From the NCBI RefSeq assembly GCF_001641695.1, contig NZ_LSEF01000100.1, positions 185,654 through 249,653 on the forward strand: 64,000 nt of DNA, given 5' to 3'. The stretch is from Bradyrhizobium neotropicale (lineage in GTDB: Bacteria > Pseudomonadota > Alphaproteobacteria > Rhizobiales > Xanthobacteraceae). Both the position numbers and the translations under genes were made by a program. Position 1 is the stretch's first letter, and each line of letters opens with the position of its first letter. This document shows positions 18,928 to 27,942 of the stretch, one piece after another. A model generated the notes under the pieces. The model did not search any database. It was not told the DNA's origin and saw only the letters and a program-made list of their open reading frames with translations.

Positions 18928-19704
18928 CTATTTGTTGTCGGCCCGCTGCTGCCTTTTCGCCAGGAGCTGGCGCAGCGCCGCGACCTTGGCCTCGGCTTCG
19001 GCCGGCGGCAGATCGGCCTTCACGATGGTCTCGGCCTCGGACTGCTTTCCTTCCAACCCCAGCACGAAGGCGAAATTGGTCCGGACGCGGGAATTGGCGG
19101 GATTGCGCTCGTAGGCACGCCGCAACGTCTCCTCCGCCCTGGGCAGATTGTTCTGGAGCACATAGGACAGGCCGAGATTGGACAGCACCAACGGCTCGTC
19201 GGGTACGATCTTCAGCGCAGTCGCGTAATATTGCTGCGCTTCCTCGTTGCGGCCGAGCTGATCCAGCACCGCGCCCTGCGCCGACAGGATGCGCCAGTCG
19301 GGATCCTCCGGCGTGTGCGCGCGGCTCAGCACGTCGAAGGCCTGCTGGAAATTGCCATTATCGGCGAGCGCGCGGCCGTAGCCGGCGAGCAGCGCCTTGT
19401 TGCTGGGATGGCCGAGCACGGCCTGCTCCAGCACCGCAACCGCCTGGGCGCGCTGGCCGGTCTCGCGCAGCGCCTTGCCGTATTCGAGCGCGACGTTGGG
19501 ATCGCTCGGCTTGGCGCGATAGCGCTCGCGCAAAGCGTCCACGTCCGGCTTGGCGTCTTGCTTGCCCGCGGTTTCCGTCTTGCCGCCGAGCGCACCGGTG
19601 ATGTCCTCGAGGCCCGTGGTCTGGCAGCCACCGAGGGCGAGCACCAGGAGCGCGGGAAGGAGGAATCTCGCCGGAGGAGAGGCAAGGGGCGAACGCTTGG
19701 ACAT
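18928..19704 (-). CDS. tadD: TPR lipoprotein TadD
   Basis: 258 aa. The signal ends in a lipobox (VLALGGCQTTG). Tetratricopeptide units follow (PNVALEYGKALRETGQRAQAVAVLEQA, ALLAGYGRALADNGNFQQAFDVL, EPLVLSNLGLSYVLQNNLPRAEETL). TadD proteins are needed for Flp pilus assembly and probably help the secretin insert. It is convergent to cpaE with an 18-bp gap, so it has its own promoter; a CtrA-like site lies 50 bp upstream. Confidence 0.88.
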   Translation of the reverse strand: MSKRSPLASPPARFLLPALLVLALGGCQTTGLEDITGALGGKTETAGKQDAKPDVDALRERYRAKPSDPNVALEYGKALRETGQRAQAVAVLEQAVLGHPSNKALLAGYGRALADNGNFQQAFDVLSRAHTPEDPDWRILSAQGAVLDQLGRNEEAQQYYATALKIVPDEPLVLSNLGLSYVLQNNLPRAEETLRRAYERNPANSRVRTNFAFVLGLEGKQSEAETIVKADLPPAEAEAKVAALRQLLAKRQQRADNK

Positions 19705-19747
19705 GCTCTGATCTACCGTCGGCGAGTGATCAGAGATGCTTTGCCGA

Positions 19748-19768
19748 TTAACGCTAAATTCCCGTTAA
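19748..19768. promoter_or_regulatory. TTAACG palindrome with CtrA-like site upstream of tadD
   Basis: TTAACG-N9-CGTTAA forms an inverted repeat 44 bp before the tadD start. It includes CTAA-N7-TTAA (19754-19768), a 7-of-8 match to the CtrA box TTAA-N7-TTAA. CtrA controls pilus genes in Caulobacter, so control of tadD is a reasonable inference. Confidence 0.4.
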
Positions 19769-19874
19769 GGGAACACGCCCGGCGAATCTATTGTTTGAGA
19801 TGATCTCCGCGCAAACGCGTTCCGCGTTTGTCGCGAGGGAAAACCGCTGCACGCTTTTCCGGATCATGCTCGCC

Positions 19875-20120
19875 CTAGTCGGTGAATTCGGCGCCGAATT
19901 CGCAGCCGATGCGCCAGCGCAGGCGGCATTGGCGGGAATAGTCGGGCGCGAAGATGATGGTGAATTGCGGCGGCACTTCCAAGAACTCCGCCACCACTTT
20001 CACGCCACCGTCGGAAATATCCGTGATCGTGCAGTCCCTCGGCAGCGAGCCCGCGCCAAAATGAATCTTGGCGAGCCGACTGCACACCCGACGTTCGCTT
20101 CTGCGGCGATTTGCAAGCAT
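19875..20120 (-). CDS. Small PilZ-domain protein
   Basis: 81 aa, a single PilZ domain. The two c-di-GMP-binding motifs are present: RRRSERR near the N-terminus (RxxxR) and DISDGG (DxSxxG), followed by a beta-barrel with a C-terminal GCEFGAEF. It probably senses c-di-GMP from cyclases such as the two at 53.5-56.3 kb. It stands alone beside the Tad genes, which fits surface or motility control, though that is inference. The 225-bp gap to comM has only a small ACATTC-GTTG-GAATGT pairing (20175-20190). Confidence 0.85.
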   Translation of the reverse strand: MLANRRRSERRVCSRLAKIHFGAGSLPRDCTITDISDGGVKVVAEFLEVPPQFTIIFAPDYSRQCRLRWRIGCEFGAEFTD

Positions 20121-20345
20121 TTCGATTGTTCACTGGTTAGATCACGGCCCATCCCGCGAGCCTAGGAGTAGCGAACATTCGTTGGAATGTGCTGAGCATA
20201 GAAGCTCGCATTCGAGGCGTACTGTCCTGATCCCGTTTACGATCCGTTAGGGCTTCTCTCGCCGCGAAATTGTTCCCGTATTGTTCTTGTCAGGTGCGCT
20301 TCGCCCTGCTACCCTTGATTGTGCGAGGGGCAGCCTGGGTCGAAG

Positions 20346-21884
20346 ATGGTTCAGCGGGTTTCTACAGTCGCCTTTGAGGGGATCGAGGCCCGCACGGTCG
20401 ACGTGCAGGTGCAGGTCGCGCCGGGTCTGCCGGCCTTTGCCATCGTCGGCCTGCCGGACAAGGCGGTATCCGAGGCCCGCGAACGAGTCCGCTCGGCGCT
20501 GATCGCCTCCGGCCTGGCGCTGCCGGCGCGGCGGATCACCGTCAATCTTGCGCCCGCCGATCTGCCCAAAGAAGGCAGCCATTACGACCTGCCGATCGCG
20601 CTCGGCCTGATGGCGGCGATTGGGGCGATTCCGCCGGATGCGCTGACGGGTTTCACCGTACTTGGCGAGCTCGGCCTCGACGGCTCGATCGCGCCGGTGG
20701 CCGGCGTTCTGCCTGCCGCGATCGGCGCCAATACGCGCGAGGAGGGGCTGATCTGTCCGGCCGCCTGCGGCTCGGAGGCGGCCTGGGCGAGCCCGGACAT
20801 CCAGATCATCGCCGCGAGTTCGCTGATTCAGATCGCCAACCATTTCAAGGGCACGCAGGTGCTGTCGCGGCCCTCACCGAAGGTGCATGAGGCCGCCGCC
20901 TCAACGCTCGACCTGCGTGACATCAAGGGTCAGGAGAGCGCCAAGCGGGCGCTGGAGATCGCGGCGGCCGGCGGACATCACCTCCTGATGATCGGCGCAC
21001 CCGGCGCTGGCAAATCGATGCTGGCCGCGCGCCTGCCGTCGATCCTGCCGCCGCTGTCGCCGAGCGAGCTGTTGGAGGTCTCGATGATCGCCTCCGTTGC
21101 CGGCGAGATCCAGGGCGGCGCGCTGACGTCGCGGCGGCCGTTCCGCTCGCCGCATCATTCCGCCAGCATGGCCGCACTCACCGGCGGCGGCATGCGGGCA
21201 AAGCCCGGCGAGATCTCGCTGGCGCATCAAGGCGTGCTGTTCCTCGACGAGCTGCCCGAATTCGATCCGCGCGTCTTGGATTCGCTGCGCCAGCCGCTGG
21301 AGAACGGCGAGGTCTCGGTGTCCCGGGCCAATCACCGCGTGACTTATCCGGCGCGTTTCATGCTGGTCGCGGCGATGAATCCCTGCCGCTGCGGCAATGC
21401 GTTCGAGCCGGGCTATGCCTGCAAGCGCAGTCGCATCGATCGCTGCACGGCCGACTACCAGGCGCGCATCTCGGGCCCACTGATGGACCGCATCGACCTG
21501 CGCATCGAGGTGCCGGCGGTCACTGCGGCCGATCTGATCCTGCCGCCGCCGGCGGAGGGCTCGGCGGAAGTCGCCGCGCGCGTGGCCGCGGCGCGCGACA
21601 TCCAGCTCGCGCGCTATGCCGATGCGGGGCTGCCGCATGTCCGCACCAATGCCGAGGCGCCGGCCTCGGTGCTGGAGGAGATCGCCAAGCCTGACGCGCA
21701 GGGCCAGAAACTGCTGCGCGATGCCGCCGAGAGCATGCGGCTGTCGGCGCGCGGCTATCACCGCGTGCTGCGGGTGGCGCGCACGCTCGCCGACCTCGAC
21801 GCCGCGGACAAGATCGGCCGGCTGCATCTCGCCGAGGCGCTGTCCTACCGCGCACTCGCAGAGGATGTGCGCCAGCTGGCGTAA
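20346..21884 (+). CDS. comM: ComM/YifB family Mg-chelatase-like AAA ATPase
   Basis: 512 aa. An N-terminal Lon-like ChlI domain (VQVQVAPGLPAFAIVGLPDKAV) precedes an AAA+ core with Walker A MIGAPGAGKSMLAARLP, Walker B LFLDELPEF and a Cys-containing insert (NPCRCG...YACKRS). ComM is a hexameric helicase that promotes branch migration during natural transformation; in non-competent species it is annotated YifB. The ATG at 20346 gives the usual start; a further in-frame start at 20319 is unlikely. Confidence 0.94.
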   Translation: MVQRVSTVAFEGIEARTVDVQVQVAPGLPAFAIVGLPDKAVSEARERVRSALIASGLALPARRITVNLAPADLPKEGSHYDLPIALGLMAAIGAIPPDALTGFTVLGELGLDGSIAPVAGVLPAAIGANTREEGLICPAACGSEAAWASPDIQIIAASSLIQIANHFKGTQVLSRPSPKVHEAAASTLDLRDIKGQESAKRALEIAAAGGHHLLMIGAPGAGKSMLAARLPSILPPLSPSELLEVSMIASVAGEIQGGALTSRRPFRSPHHSASMAALTGGGMRAKPGEISLAHQGVLFLDELPEFDPRVLDSLRQPLENGEVSVSRANHRVTYPARFMLVAAMNPCRCGNAFEPGYACKRSRIDRCTADYQARISGPLMDRIDLRIEVPAVTAADLILPPPAEGSAEVAARVAAARDIQLARYADAGLPHVRTNAEAPASVLEEIAKPDAQGQKLLRDAAESMRLSARGYHRVLRVARTLADLDAADKIGRLHLAEALSYRALAEDVRQLA

Positions 21885-21980
21885 CGACCTCGGGCATCAA
21901 CCCGGCGGTAACGAGTTTCCTTTACGCTCTGCAAACCATAAGGCCCGCAAGTGTCCGCGCGGCCCGGCGAGTAGAGTGTC

Positions 21981-22448
21981 ATGTTGCGTTTCAAGATCCT
22001 GGCCTCGGTTGTTCCCCTCCTGGCGGCTGCGGTGTTCGCTCGCAGCGAGATCGGATCGGTCTCGCATCCCTGCATCGCGATTGGCGAAACCTCGGTCGAG
22101 CTGACATCCCTGTTCTGGACGGCCGGCGTCCAGGTCGCCTTCACCGAAGATCCCGCGCAGGCCACCGTACGGGTCCGGATCACCGAGAACGCGGACGCCG
22201 CGGATTTCGCGGTGGTCGACGACGGCATCAGCGACGAGCCGGGCGCCTGCGAGACCAATGCCGCGACGCGCCTGGTCGCGATTTCCGCGAATCCGGGCCA
22301 TGACCGTGCGGTGATCTATCTTTCCACCGACGGGCCGGCCGACTACCGCATCTATGTGCGCTCGAAGACGTTCTCGCAGCGCGAGGCGGCGGCGCTGATC
22401 GTCGGCGCCCGCGGCGTCCACCATCATCTCCAGGCCGCCGCGCTCTGA
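21981..22448 (+). CDS. Secreted hypothetical protein
   Basis: 155 aa with a hydrophobic N-terminus (ILASVVPLLAAAVFARSEI) that resembles a signal peptide. The mature part has two Cys (HPCIAIGETSVE; EPGACETNA), possibly a disulfide, and ends ARGVHHHLQAAAL. No family recognised. It stands between comM and a histidine kinase on the same strand, 96 bp after comM. Codon use looks like its neighbours, so it is probably a real gene of this lineage. Confidence 0.75.
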   Translation: MLRFKILASVVPLLAAAVFARSEIGSVSHPCIAIGETSVELTSLFWTAGVQVAFTEDPAQATVRVRITENADAADFAVVDDGISDEPGACETNAATRLVAISANPGHDRAVIYLSTDGPADYRIYVRSKTFSQREAAALIVGARGVHHHLQAAAL

Positions 22449-22573
22449 GGCATTAACCCCTCATCAACCCTGTTTGGAGGCGGCTTCCAAACCTCAAACT
22501 GTTCGCAAGGTCGGCCGGGACATCGTCGCTGCGCGCGATCACAGGGTTTCGGAAAGAGTCGGGGTCGGTAGGG

Positions 22574-24802
22574 ATGGGTCGGACGTTCCGGATCAAGGTG
22601 CGCATGCGCCGCTTCAGGCGCAGCCATCCCAGGATCGCCTTCGCGATCCGCTCGTCCATGATCTTCTCGGCGACGTTCGGCGCCGCCTATGGCTTCATCA
22701 CCGGCAGCCGGGCCGAGAATTCCGGCTACGACCCCAATGCGTTTGCGATCGGCGCAAGCTTTCTGTTCGCGCTTGCCTGCCTCGGCCTTGCGACGCTGAG
22801 CATGCGGCTGCGCTTCGTCAACAAGAGGATGCGCAAGCTCGCGGTCCACAACGAGGCGCTGATCGACCGCAACTGGGAGCTGAAGGAGGCCGAGGAACGC
22901 GCGCGCAGCCTCTTTGAGTCGCAAGGTGATCTCATCGTGCTGCGCGACCATCAGAGCCGCATCACCTTCGCCAACGACGCCTATTGCGCGCTGGCCGGTG
23001 AGGTCCGCACCGCGCTGGTCGGCACCCGCTTCGATTTCGACGTGCTGGAGCAGGGCGACAGCGCGCGCGAAAGCAACGGCACGCGCATCCACGACCAGAA
23101 GATCGCAACGCATCTCGGCGCGCGCTGGATCGCCTGGCGCGAAGGTTATGTGCGTCTCGATGCCGGCCAGCCCGCCGAATTACAGAGCGTCGGACGCGAC
23201 GTCACCGACCGCACCGAGACCGAACGCGCGCTGTCGGATGCACGCGACCAGGCCGATGCCGCGAGCCGCGCCAAGTCGCGCTTCCTCGCGATGGCCTCGC
23301 ACGAGATCCGCACGCCGCTGAACGGCATCATGGGCATGAGCGGGCTCCTGCTCGACACCACGTTGACGCCGGAGCAGACGACCTATGCCAGGGCCGTGAA
23401 AACCTCGGGCGAAGCGCTGATGGCGCTGATCGAGGAGCTGCTCGACTATTCCAAGATCGAGGCCGGCAAGCTCGACTTCGAGCTGCGTCCCTTCGCGCTG
23501 TCGACCCTGATCGAGGAGATCACCGAGCTGCTGGCGCCGCGGGCGCAGGCCAAGAATCTCGAGATCGCCGCCTATGTCGACGAGCGTCTTCCGCTCGAAG
23601 TCATGGGCGATGCCGCACGGCTACGCCAGGTGCTGCTCAATCTCGCCGGCAACGCGATCAAATTCACCGCGAGCGGCGGGGTCGCGCTGATCGTTGAGCC
23701 CGGCATCTGGCCCAACGAGATCAGCTTTCTGGTCCGCGACACCGGCATCGGCATCGCGCCGGAAGCGCAGTCACGCATCTTCCGCGAATTCGAGCAGGCC
23801 GACGAGCGCGTCGCGCGCACCTATGGCGGCACCGGGCTCGGCCTTGCGATCAGCGAACGCATCGTCAAGCGCATGGGCGGCCGCATCACGCTGGAGAGCG
23901 AACCGGGCAGGGGCTCGACCTTCGAGGTTGCGATCCCACTGGCGCCTTCGCAAGGCGGCGCCGGACAGACGACGTTCCCGAGCCCGGAGCTCGCGGGCAA
24001 GTCGATTCTCCTGATCGCCGACGGCATCGAGGCCTCGCTGATCGCACGGCGGCTGGAGCGCTGGGGCGGCCAGACCTGCATGATCTCGGACGCGGCGGTC
24101 GCCGAAGCGCTGCTGCCGGAACGTTCATGGCATGCCGTACTGATCGATCGCGCCCTCGGTACCGCTGTCGCCGATCGCCTCGGCGAGGTGGCCCGCACGC
24201 ATGCGACGCAGCGCCTGGTGCTGCTGACGCCGAGCTCACGGCATGAAAAGCTGTGTCCGGCCTTCACCGGCTATCTGGTGAAGCCATTGCGCGCGGCCTC
24301 GCTTGCCGCCCGGCTGGCGCTGACGCCGGAGGTGATCTCGCCCGATCTCGCACCGGAACCGGTTGAACCAGCGGAGGCGGGCGCTGCGCCGGCAAAGGGT
24401 CTTTCGATCCTGGTCGCCGAAGACAACGAGATCAACGCACTCTTGATGCGGTCGCTGCTGACAAAACTCGGCCACCGCGTCGTCATCGCGGTCCATGGCG
24501 AGGCGGCGCTGGAATCCTGGCTCGCCGCTTCATCGGCCGGCGCGTCCTATGATCTCGTGCTGATGGACATCCAGATGCCGCAGCTCGACGGCATCGAGGC
24601 GAGCAAGCGCATCCGCGCACATGAAGCCCGCACCGGCGGCCGCCGCACACCGATCCTGGCGCTCACCGCGAACACGCTGGTGGAAGATCGCTACGCCTGT
24701 TTCGAGGCAGGCATGGACGGATTCCTGATCAAGCCGCTCGATCGCGAGAAGCTCGACGAGGCGCTGGCCGGGCTCGCGGCGGCGCGGCATCTGGTGCTCT
24801 AA
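22574..24802 (+). CDS. Hybrid sensor histidine kinase
   Basis: 742 aa, inner membrane. Two membrane segments (about residues 22-44 and 57-77) are followed by a coiled linker, a PAS domain (~112-210), a HisKA domain with phospho-His243 (ASHEIRTPLNGIMG), HATPase_c (LNLAGNAIKF, DTGIGI, GGTGLGLAI) and two receiver-like domains. The last receiver has the acidic pair AEDNEIN and phospho-Asp665 (LMDIQMPQLDG). The one before it (~480-585) keeps an Asp and a Lys but has lost half the acidic pocket. Signal and partner unknown; no response regulator adjoins it. Confidence 0.93.
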   Translation: MGRTFRIKVRMRRFRRSHPRIAFAIRSSMIFSATFGAAYGFITGSRAENSGYDPNAFAIGASFLFALACLGLATLSMRLRFVNKRMRKLAVHNEALIDRNWELKEAEERARSLFESQGDLIVLRDHQSRITFANDAYCALAGEVRTALVGTRFDFDVLEQGDSARESNGTRIHDQKIATHLGARWIAWREGYVRLDAGQPAELQSVGRDVTDRTETERALSDARDQADAASRAKSRFLAMASHEIRTPLNGIMGMSGLLLDTTLTPEQTTYARAVKTSGEALMALIEELLDYSKIEAGKLDFELRPFALSTLIEEITELLAPRAQAKNLEIAAYVDERLPLEVMGDAARLRQVLLNLAGNAIKFTASGGVALIVEPGIWPNEISFLVRDTGIGIAPEAQSRIFREFEQADERVARTYGGTGLGLAISERIVKRMGGRITLESEPGRGSTFEVAIPLAPSQGGAGQTTFPSPELAGKSILLIADGIEASLIARRLERWGGQTCMISDAAVAEALLPERSWHAVLIDRALGTAVADRLGEVARTHATQRLVLLTPSSRHEKLCPAFTGYLVKPLRAASLAARLALTPEVISPDLAPEPVEPAEAGAAPAKGLSILVAEDNEINALLMRSLLTKLGHRVVIAVHGEAALESWLAASSAGASYDLVLMDIQMPQLDGIEASKRIRAHEARTGGRRTPILALTANTLVEDRYACFEAGMDGFLIKPLDREKLDEALAGLAAARHLVL

Positions 24803-24813
24803 AGAGGTCTCTC

Positions 24814-24906
24814 CGTCGTCATTGCGAGGAGCGCAAGCGACGAAGCAATCCAGAATCCTTCCACCGAAAGATTCTGGATTGCTTCGCTTCGCTCGCAATG
24901 ACGACG
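24814..24906. repeat. Intergenic palindrome, family C (CGTCATTGCGAG)
   Basis: Outer arms CGTCGTCATTGCGAG and CTCGCAATGACGACG; inner arms GAAGCAATCCAGAATC and GATTCTGGATTGCTTC. Other copies are at 48919 and 57166. It lies just past the kinase stop and can fold into one long hairpin. Confidence 0.85.
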
Positions 24907-24938
24907 TGGAAGTCGTGCACTCAGAGCAAAGCAGCCGA

Positions 24939-25030
24939 AGGGTGGGCAAAGCGCAGCGTGCCCACCATTCACGTTTGACAATGCGGATAGATGGTGGGCG
25001 CGGCGCGAAGGGCGCGCCTTTGCCCACCCT
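24939..25030. repeat. Intergenic palindrome, family A
   Basis: Arms AGGGTGGGCAAAG and CTTTGCCCACCCT, with an inner GTGCCCACCAT/ATGGTGGGC pairing. It follows the family C copy 33 bp away and ends 14 bp before the coaA stop, so two repeats together fill the convergent gap. Confidence 0.85.
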
Positions 25031-25043
25031 ACGATAGCGATGG

Positions 25044-26000
25044 CTACAGCCTTCGCAGCGCCACGCTCTCCACCACGTGGTCGGCGCCCTTCTTCAGGAT
25101 CAGCGTCGCGCGGGGGCGGGTGGGCAGGATGTTGTCCTCGAGATTGGCGAGGTTGGTGCGCTCCCAGATCGCGATCGCGGTGGCGGTGGCCTCCTCGTCG
25201 GACAACGGCGCGTAGCGGTTGAAGTAGGACTTTGGATTGGTGAACGCGGTGTCGCGCAGCGCCAGGAAGCGCTTGATGTACCACTGCCGCAGCGCCGCTT
25301 CATCGGCGTCGATATAGACCGAGAAATCGAAGAAGTCGGAGACGACCGGCACCGCCTTGCCGTCACGCGGCAGCTTGCCGGTCTGCAGCACGTTGACGCC
25401 CTCGACGATCAGGATGTCCGGCTGGTCGATCTCGACCCACTGGTTCGGCACGATGTCGTAGGTCAAATGCGAATAGACCGGCGCACGCACGTGGTGGCGG
25501 CCGGCCTTGATGTCGGAGAGGAAGCCGAGCAGCAGTGGCAGATCGTAGCTCTCGGGAAATCCCTTCTTCTGCATGTTGCCCTGCCGCTCGAGCACGGCGT
25601 TGGGATACAGAAAACCGTCGGTCGTGATCAGGTCGACCTTGGGGCGCGGCGACCAGCGCGCGAGCAGGGCCTGGAGTACGCGGGCCGTGGTCGACTTTCC
25701 GACCGCAACCGAACCTGCGACGCCGATGATGTAGGGCATCTTGCGGTCGCGGATGTTGAGGAACTGGCGCTGCGAATAATACAGGCGCTGCATGGCATCG
25801 ACATAGATCGACAGCAGGCGCGACAGCGGCAGGTAGATGTCCTCCACCTCCTGAAGGTCGAGGCGATCGTGCATCGAACGCAGCCGGTCGAACTCACCGG
25901 GCTCCAGCGTCATCGGCGTATCGTCGCGCAATCGCGCCCACTGCTCGCGCGTATAAATGCGGTACGGATTATACTGCTGCTCGGGCGCGCGGATATCCAT
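25044..26000 (-). CDS. coaA: Pantothenate kinase type I
   Basis: First step of coenzyme A synthesis: phosphorylates pantothenate with ATP. 318 aa, normal for CoaA. Walker A is GVAGSVAVGKSTTARVL; TTDGFLYPN, ESYDLPLLLGFL and IVEGVNVLQ are characteristic. The ATG at 26000 has AAGGTGG upstream; a GTG at 26012 is possible. It ends the histidine operon, 17 bp after hisE. Confidence 0.97.
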   Translation of the reverse strand: MDIRAPEQQYNPYRIYTREQWARLRDDTPMTLEPGEFDRLRSMHDRLDLQEVEDIYLPLSRLLSIYVDAMQRLYYSQRQFLNIRDRKMPYIIGVAGSVAVGKSTTARVLQALLARWSPRPKVDLITTDGFLYPNAVLERQGNMQKKGFPESYDLPLLLGFLSDIKAGRHHVRAPVYSHLTYDIVPNQWVEIDQPDILIVEGVNVLQTGKLPRDGKAVPVVSDFFDFSVYIDADEAALRQWYIKRFLALRDTAFTNPKSYFNRYAPLSDEEATATAIAIWERTNLANLEDNILPTRPRATLILKKGADHVVESVALRRL

Positions 26001-26017
26001 GACCGTTTCCACCTTGG

Positions 26018-26341
26018 CTAGTCGCTCTTGCGCGATGCTTTCTCGTCCAACCCTGACATCGAGGTCCGCTTGTCCAGCGCCGCCTCGACTTCTTCCAGCT
26101 TTACGCCGCGTGCCTTGAGCAACACAAGGAAGTGGTAGAGCAGGTCGGCACTTTCAGCGATCAGATGCGCGCGGTCGTTTTCGACTGCTGCGATTACGGT
26201 TTCGACCGCTTCCTCGCCGAACTTCTTGGCGCAATGCTCCGCACCCTTGTCCAGGAGCTTGCGGGTATAGGACCCCTCTCCGCCGGATGCCGCGCGGACA
26301 TCGATGGTCTGGGCCAGATCGTGGATCGTGAAACGCGGCAT
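26018..26341 (-). CDS. hisE: Phosphoribosyl-ATP pyrophosphatase HisE
   Basis: Hydrolyses phosphoribosyl-ATP in histidine synthesis. 107 aa; stand-alone HisE without a HisI fusion. The family block is KKFGEEAVETVIAA, with ESADLLYHFLVLL. It lies 76 bp after hisF on the same strand. No hisI is visible in this window. Confidence 0.96.
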   Translation of the reverse strand: MPRFTIHDLAQTIDVRAASGGEGSYTRKLLDKGAEHCAKKFGEEAVETVIAAVENDRAHLIAESADLLYHFLVLLKARGVKLEEVEAALDKRTSMSGLDEKASRKSD

Positions 26342-26417
26342 ACAGAATACTCGGAACGCGCCCCGGCTGGTTCAGCCGGCATCCCGGCTGATGTAGCATT
26401 TTTATGAACGGGAGTCG

Positions 26418-27194
26418 TCAGGCATCGAGGCGCATGGCTAGCCCGCGCCTGGCCATGTGCTCCTTGGCTTCGCGGATGGTGAATTCCCCGAAGTGGAAGA
26501 TCGAGGCGGCCAGGACCGCGGTGGCATGCCCGTCGCGGATACCGTCGACGAGATGATCGAGATTTCCGACGCCGCCCGAAGCGATCACGGGGACGGTAAT
26601 GCTGTCGGCGATCGCCCGGGTCAGCGGGATGTCAAACCCCTGCCTGGTGCCGTCCCGATCCATCGAGGTGAGCAAAATTTCACCAGCGCCGAGCGACACC
26701 ACCTCCTGGGCATATTCGATGGCATCGATGCCAGTCGAATTGCGCCCGCCATGGGTGAATATCTCCCAGCGATCGGAGCCCCCCGGACGCTTGACGCGCT
26801 TGGCGTCGATCGCGACCACCACGCACTGCTCGCCGAACTTTTCGGCCGCTTCCTTGACGAACTCGCGCCGCGACACCGCGGCGCTGTTGATCGAGACCTT
26901 GTCGGCGCCGGAGCGCAGCAGCGTCCTGATGTCGTCGATGGTCCGCACGCCGCCGCCGACGGTGACCGGCATGAAGCAGGCTTCCGCCGTGCGCCGGACC
27001 ACGTCGAGCATGATGCCGCGGTTCTCATGGGTCGCGGTGATGTCGAGGAAAGTGAGCTCGTCGGCGCCGGCCGCGTCATAGGCGATCGCCGCCTCGACGG
27101 GATCGCCGGCATCGCGGAGGTCGACGAAATTGACGCCCTTGACGACCCGGCCGTCCTTGACGTCGAGGCAGGGGATTACGCGCGCCTTGAACAT
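26418..27194 (-). CDS. hisF: Imidazole glycerol phosphate synthase, cyclase subunit HisF
   Basis: TIM-barrel cyclase that takes ammonia from HisH to form imidazole glycerol phosphate and AICAR. 258 aa. The start MFKARVIPCLDVKDGRVVKG has the catalytic Asp (CLDV) and a GGAGA ribosome site; the second catalytic Asp is in VVVAIDAKR. Phosphate loops TVGGGVRT and ASGGVG are present. It follows hisA by 10 bp. Confidence 0.98.
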   Translation of the reverse strand: MFKARVIPCLDVKDGRVVKGVNFVDLRDAGDPVEAAIAYDAAGADELTFLDITATHENRGIMLDVVRRTAEACFMPVTVGGGVRTIDDIRTLLRSGADKVSINSAAVSRREFVKEAAEKFGEQCVVVAIDAKRVKRPGGSDRWEIFTHGGRNSTGIDAIEYAQEVVSLGAGEILLTSMDRDGTRQGFDIPLTRAIADSITVPVIASGGVGNLDHLVDGIRDGHATAVLAASIFHFGEFTIREAKEHMARRGLAMRLDA

Positions 27195-27204
27195 CTGATG
27201 TCTC

Positions 27205-27942
27205 CTAAGCGGGGCGCGCGTTGCGGATCAAGGTGAGGGCCGCAGCGGGATCGAGCCTGCCGTCGTAAAGCGCACGGCCGGCGATCGCACCGGCGAGCCT
27301 CGATGCTCGTGGCGTCAGCATCGCCTTGACGTCCTCGATCGAGGCGAGGCCGCCGGAGGCGATCACGGGGATGGAGATGGCCTCGGCGAGCGCAATGGTC
27401 GCGTCCAGGTTCAGCCCTTTGAGCAGGCCGTCGCGCGCGATGTCGGTGAAGATGATGGCGGCAACGCCGGCATCTTCGAAACGCTGCGCGATCTCCAGCA
27501 CGGTCACCTGCGAGGTCTCAGCCCAGCCTTCGACCGCGACCTTGCCGTCGCGGGCATCGAGCCCGACCGCGACGCGGCCGGGGAATTTCTTCGCGGCAGC
27601 CTTCACCAGCTCCGGATCGCGCACGGCGGCGGTGCCGATGATGACGCGGGTGATGCCCTTGTCGAGCCAGGCTTCGACGGTTGAGAGATCGCGAATGCCG
27701 CCGCCGAGCTGGACGGGAATCTTGATCGTCTTCAGCATCGCCTCGATGGCCTGCGCGTTCACCGGCTTGCCGGCAAAGGCGCCGTCGAGATCGACGACGT
27801 GGAGATATTCAAAACCCTGCGCGACAAAGCTCTGTGCCTGCGCCGCGGGATCGAGGTTGAACACGGTCGCGCGCGCCATGTCGCCTTGCTCGAGGCGCAC
27901 GCATTGGCCGTTCTTGAGGTCGATGGCAGGAAAGAGAATCAC
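27205..27942 (-). CDS. hisA: ProFAR isomerase HisA
   Basis: TIM-barrel isomerase acting on ProFAR in histidine synthesis. About 245 aa: FPAIDLKNGQCVRLEQGD at the N-terminus, QLGGGIRD, VGLDARDGKVAVEGW, and FTDIARDG with ASGGLAS at the end. I chose the GTG at 27942 because it overlaps the hisH stop as GTGA and has GGAAG just before it; an ATG at 27951 would add three residues. Confidence 0.95.
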   Translation of the reverse strand: MILFPAIDLKNGQCVRLEQGDMARATVFNLDPAAQAQSFVAQGFEYLHVVDLDGAFAGKPVNAQAIEAMLKTIKIPVQLGGGIRDLSTVEAWLDKGITRVIIGTAAVRDPELVKAAAKKFPGRVAVGLDARDGKVAVEGWAETSQVTVLEIAQRFEDAGVAAIIFTDIARDGLLKGLNLDATIALAEAISIPVIASGGLASIEDVKAMLTPRASRLAGAIAGRALYDGRLDPAAALTLIRNARPA

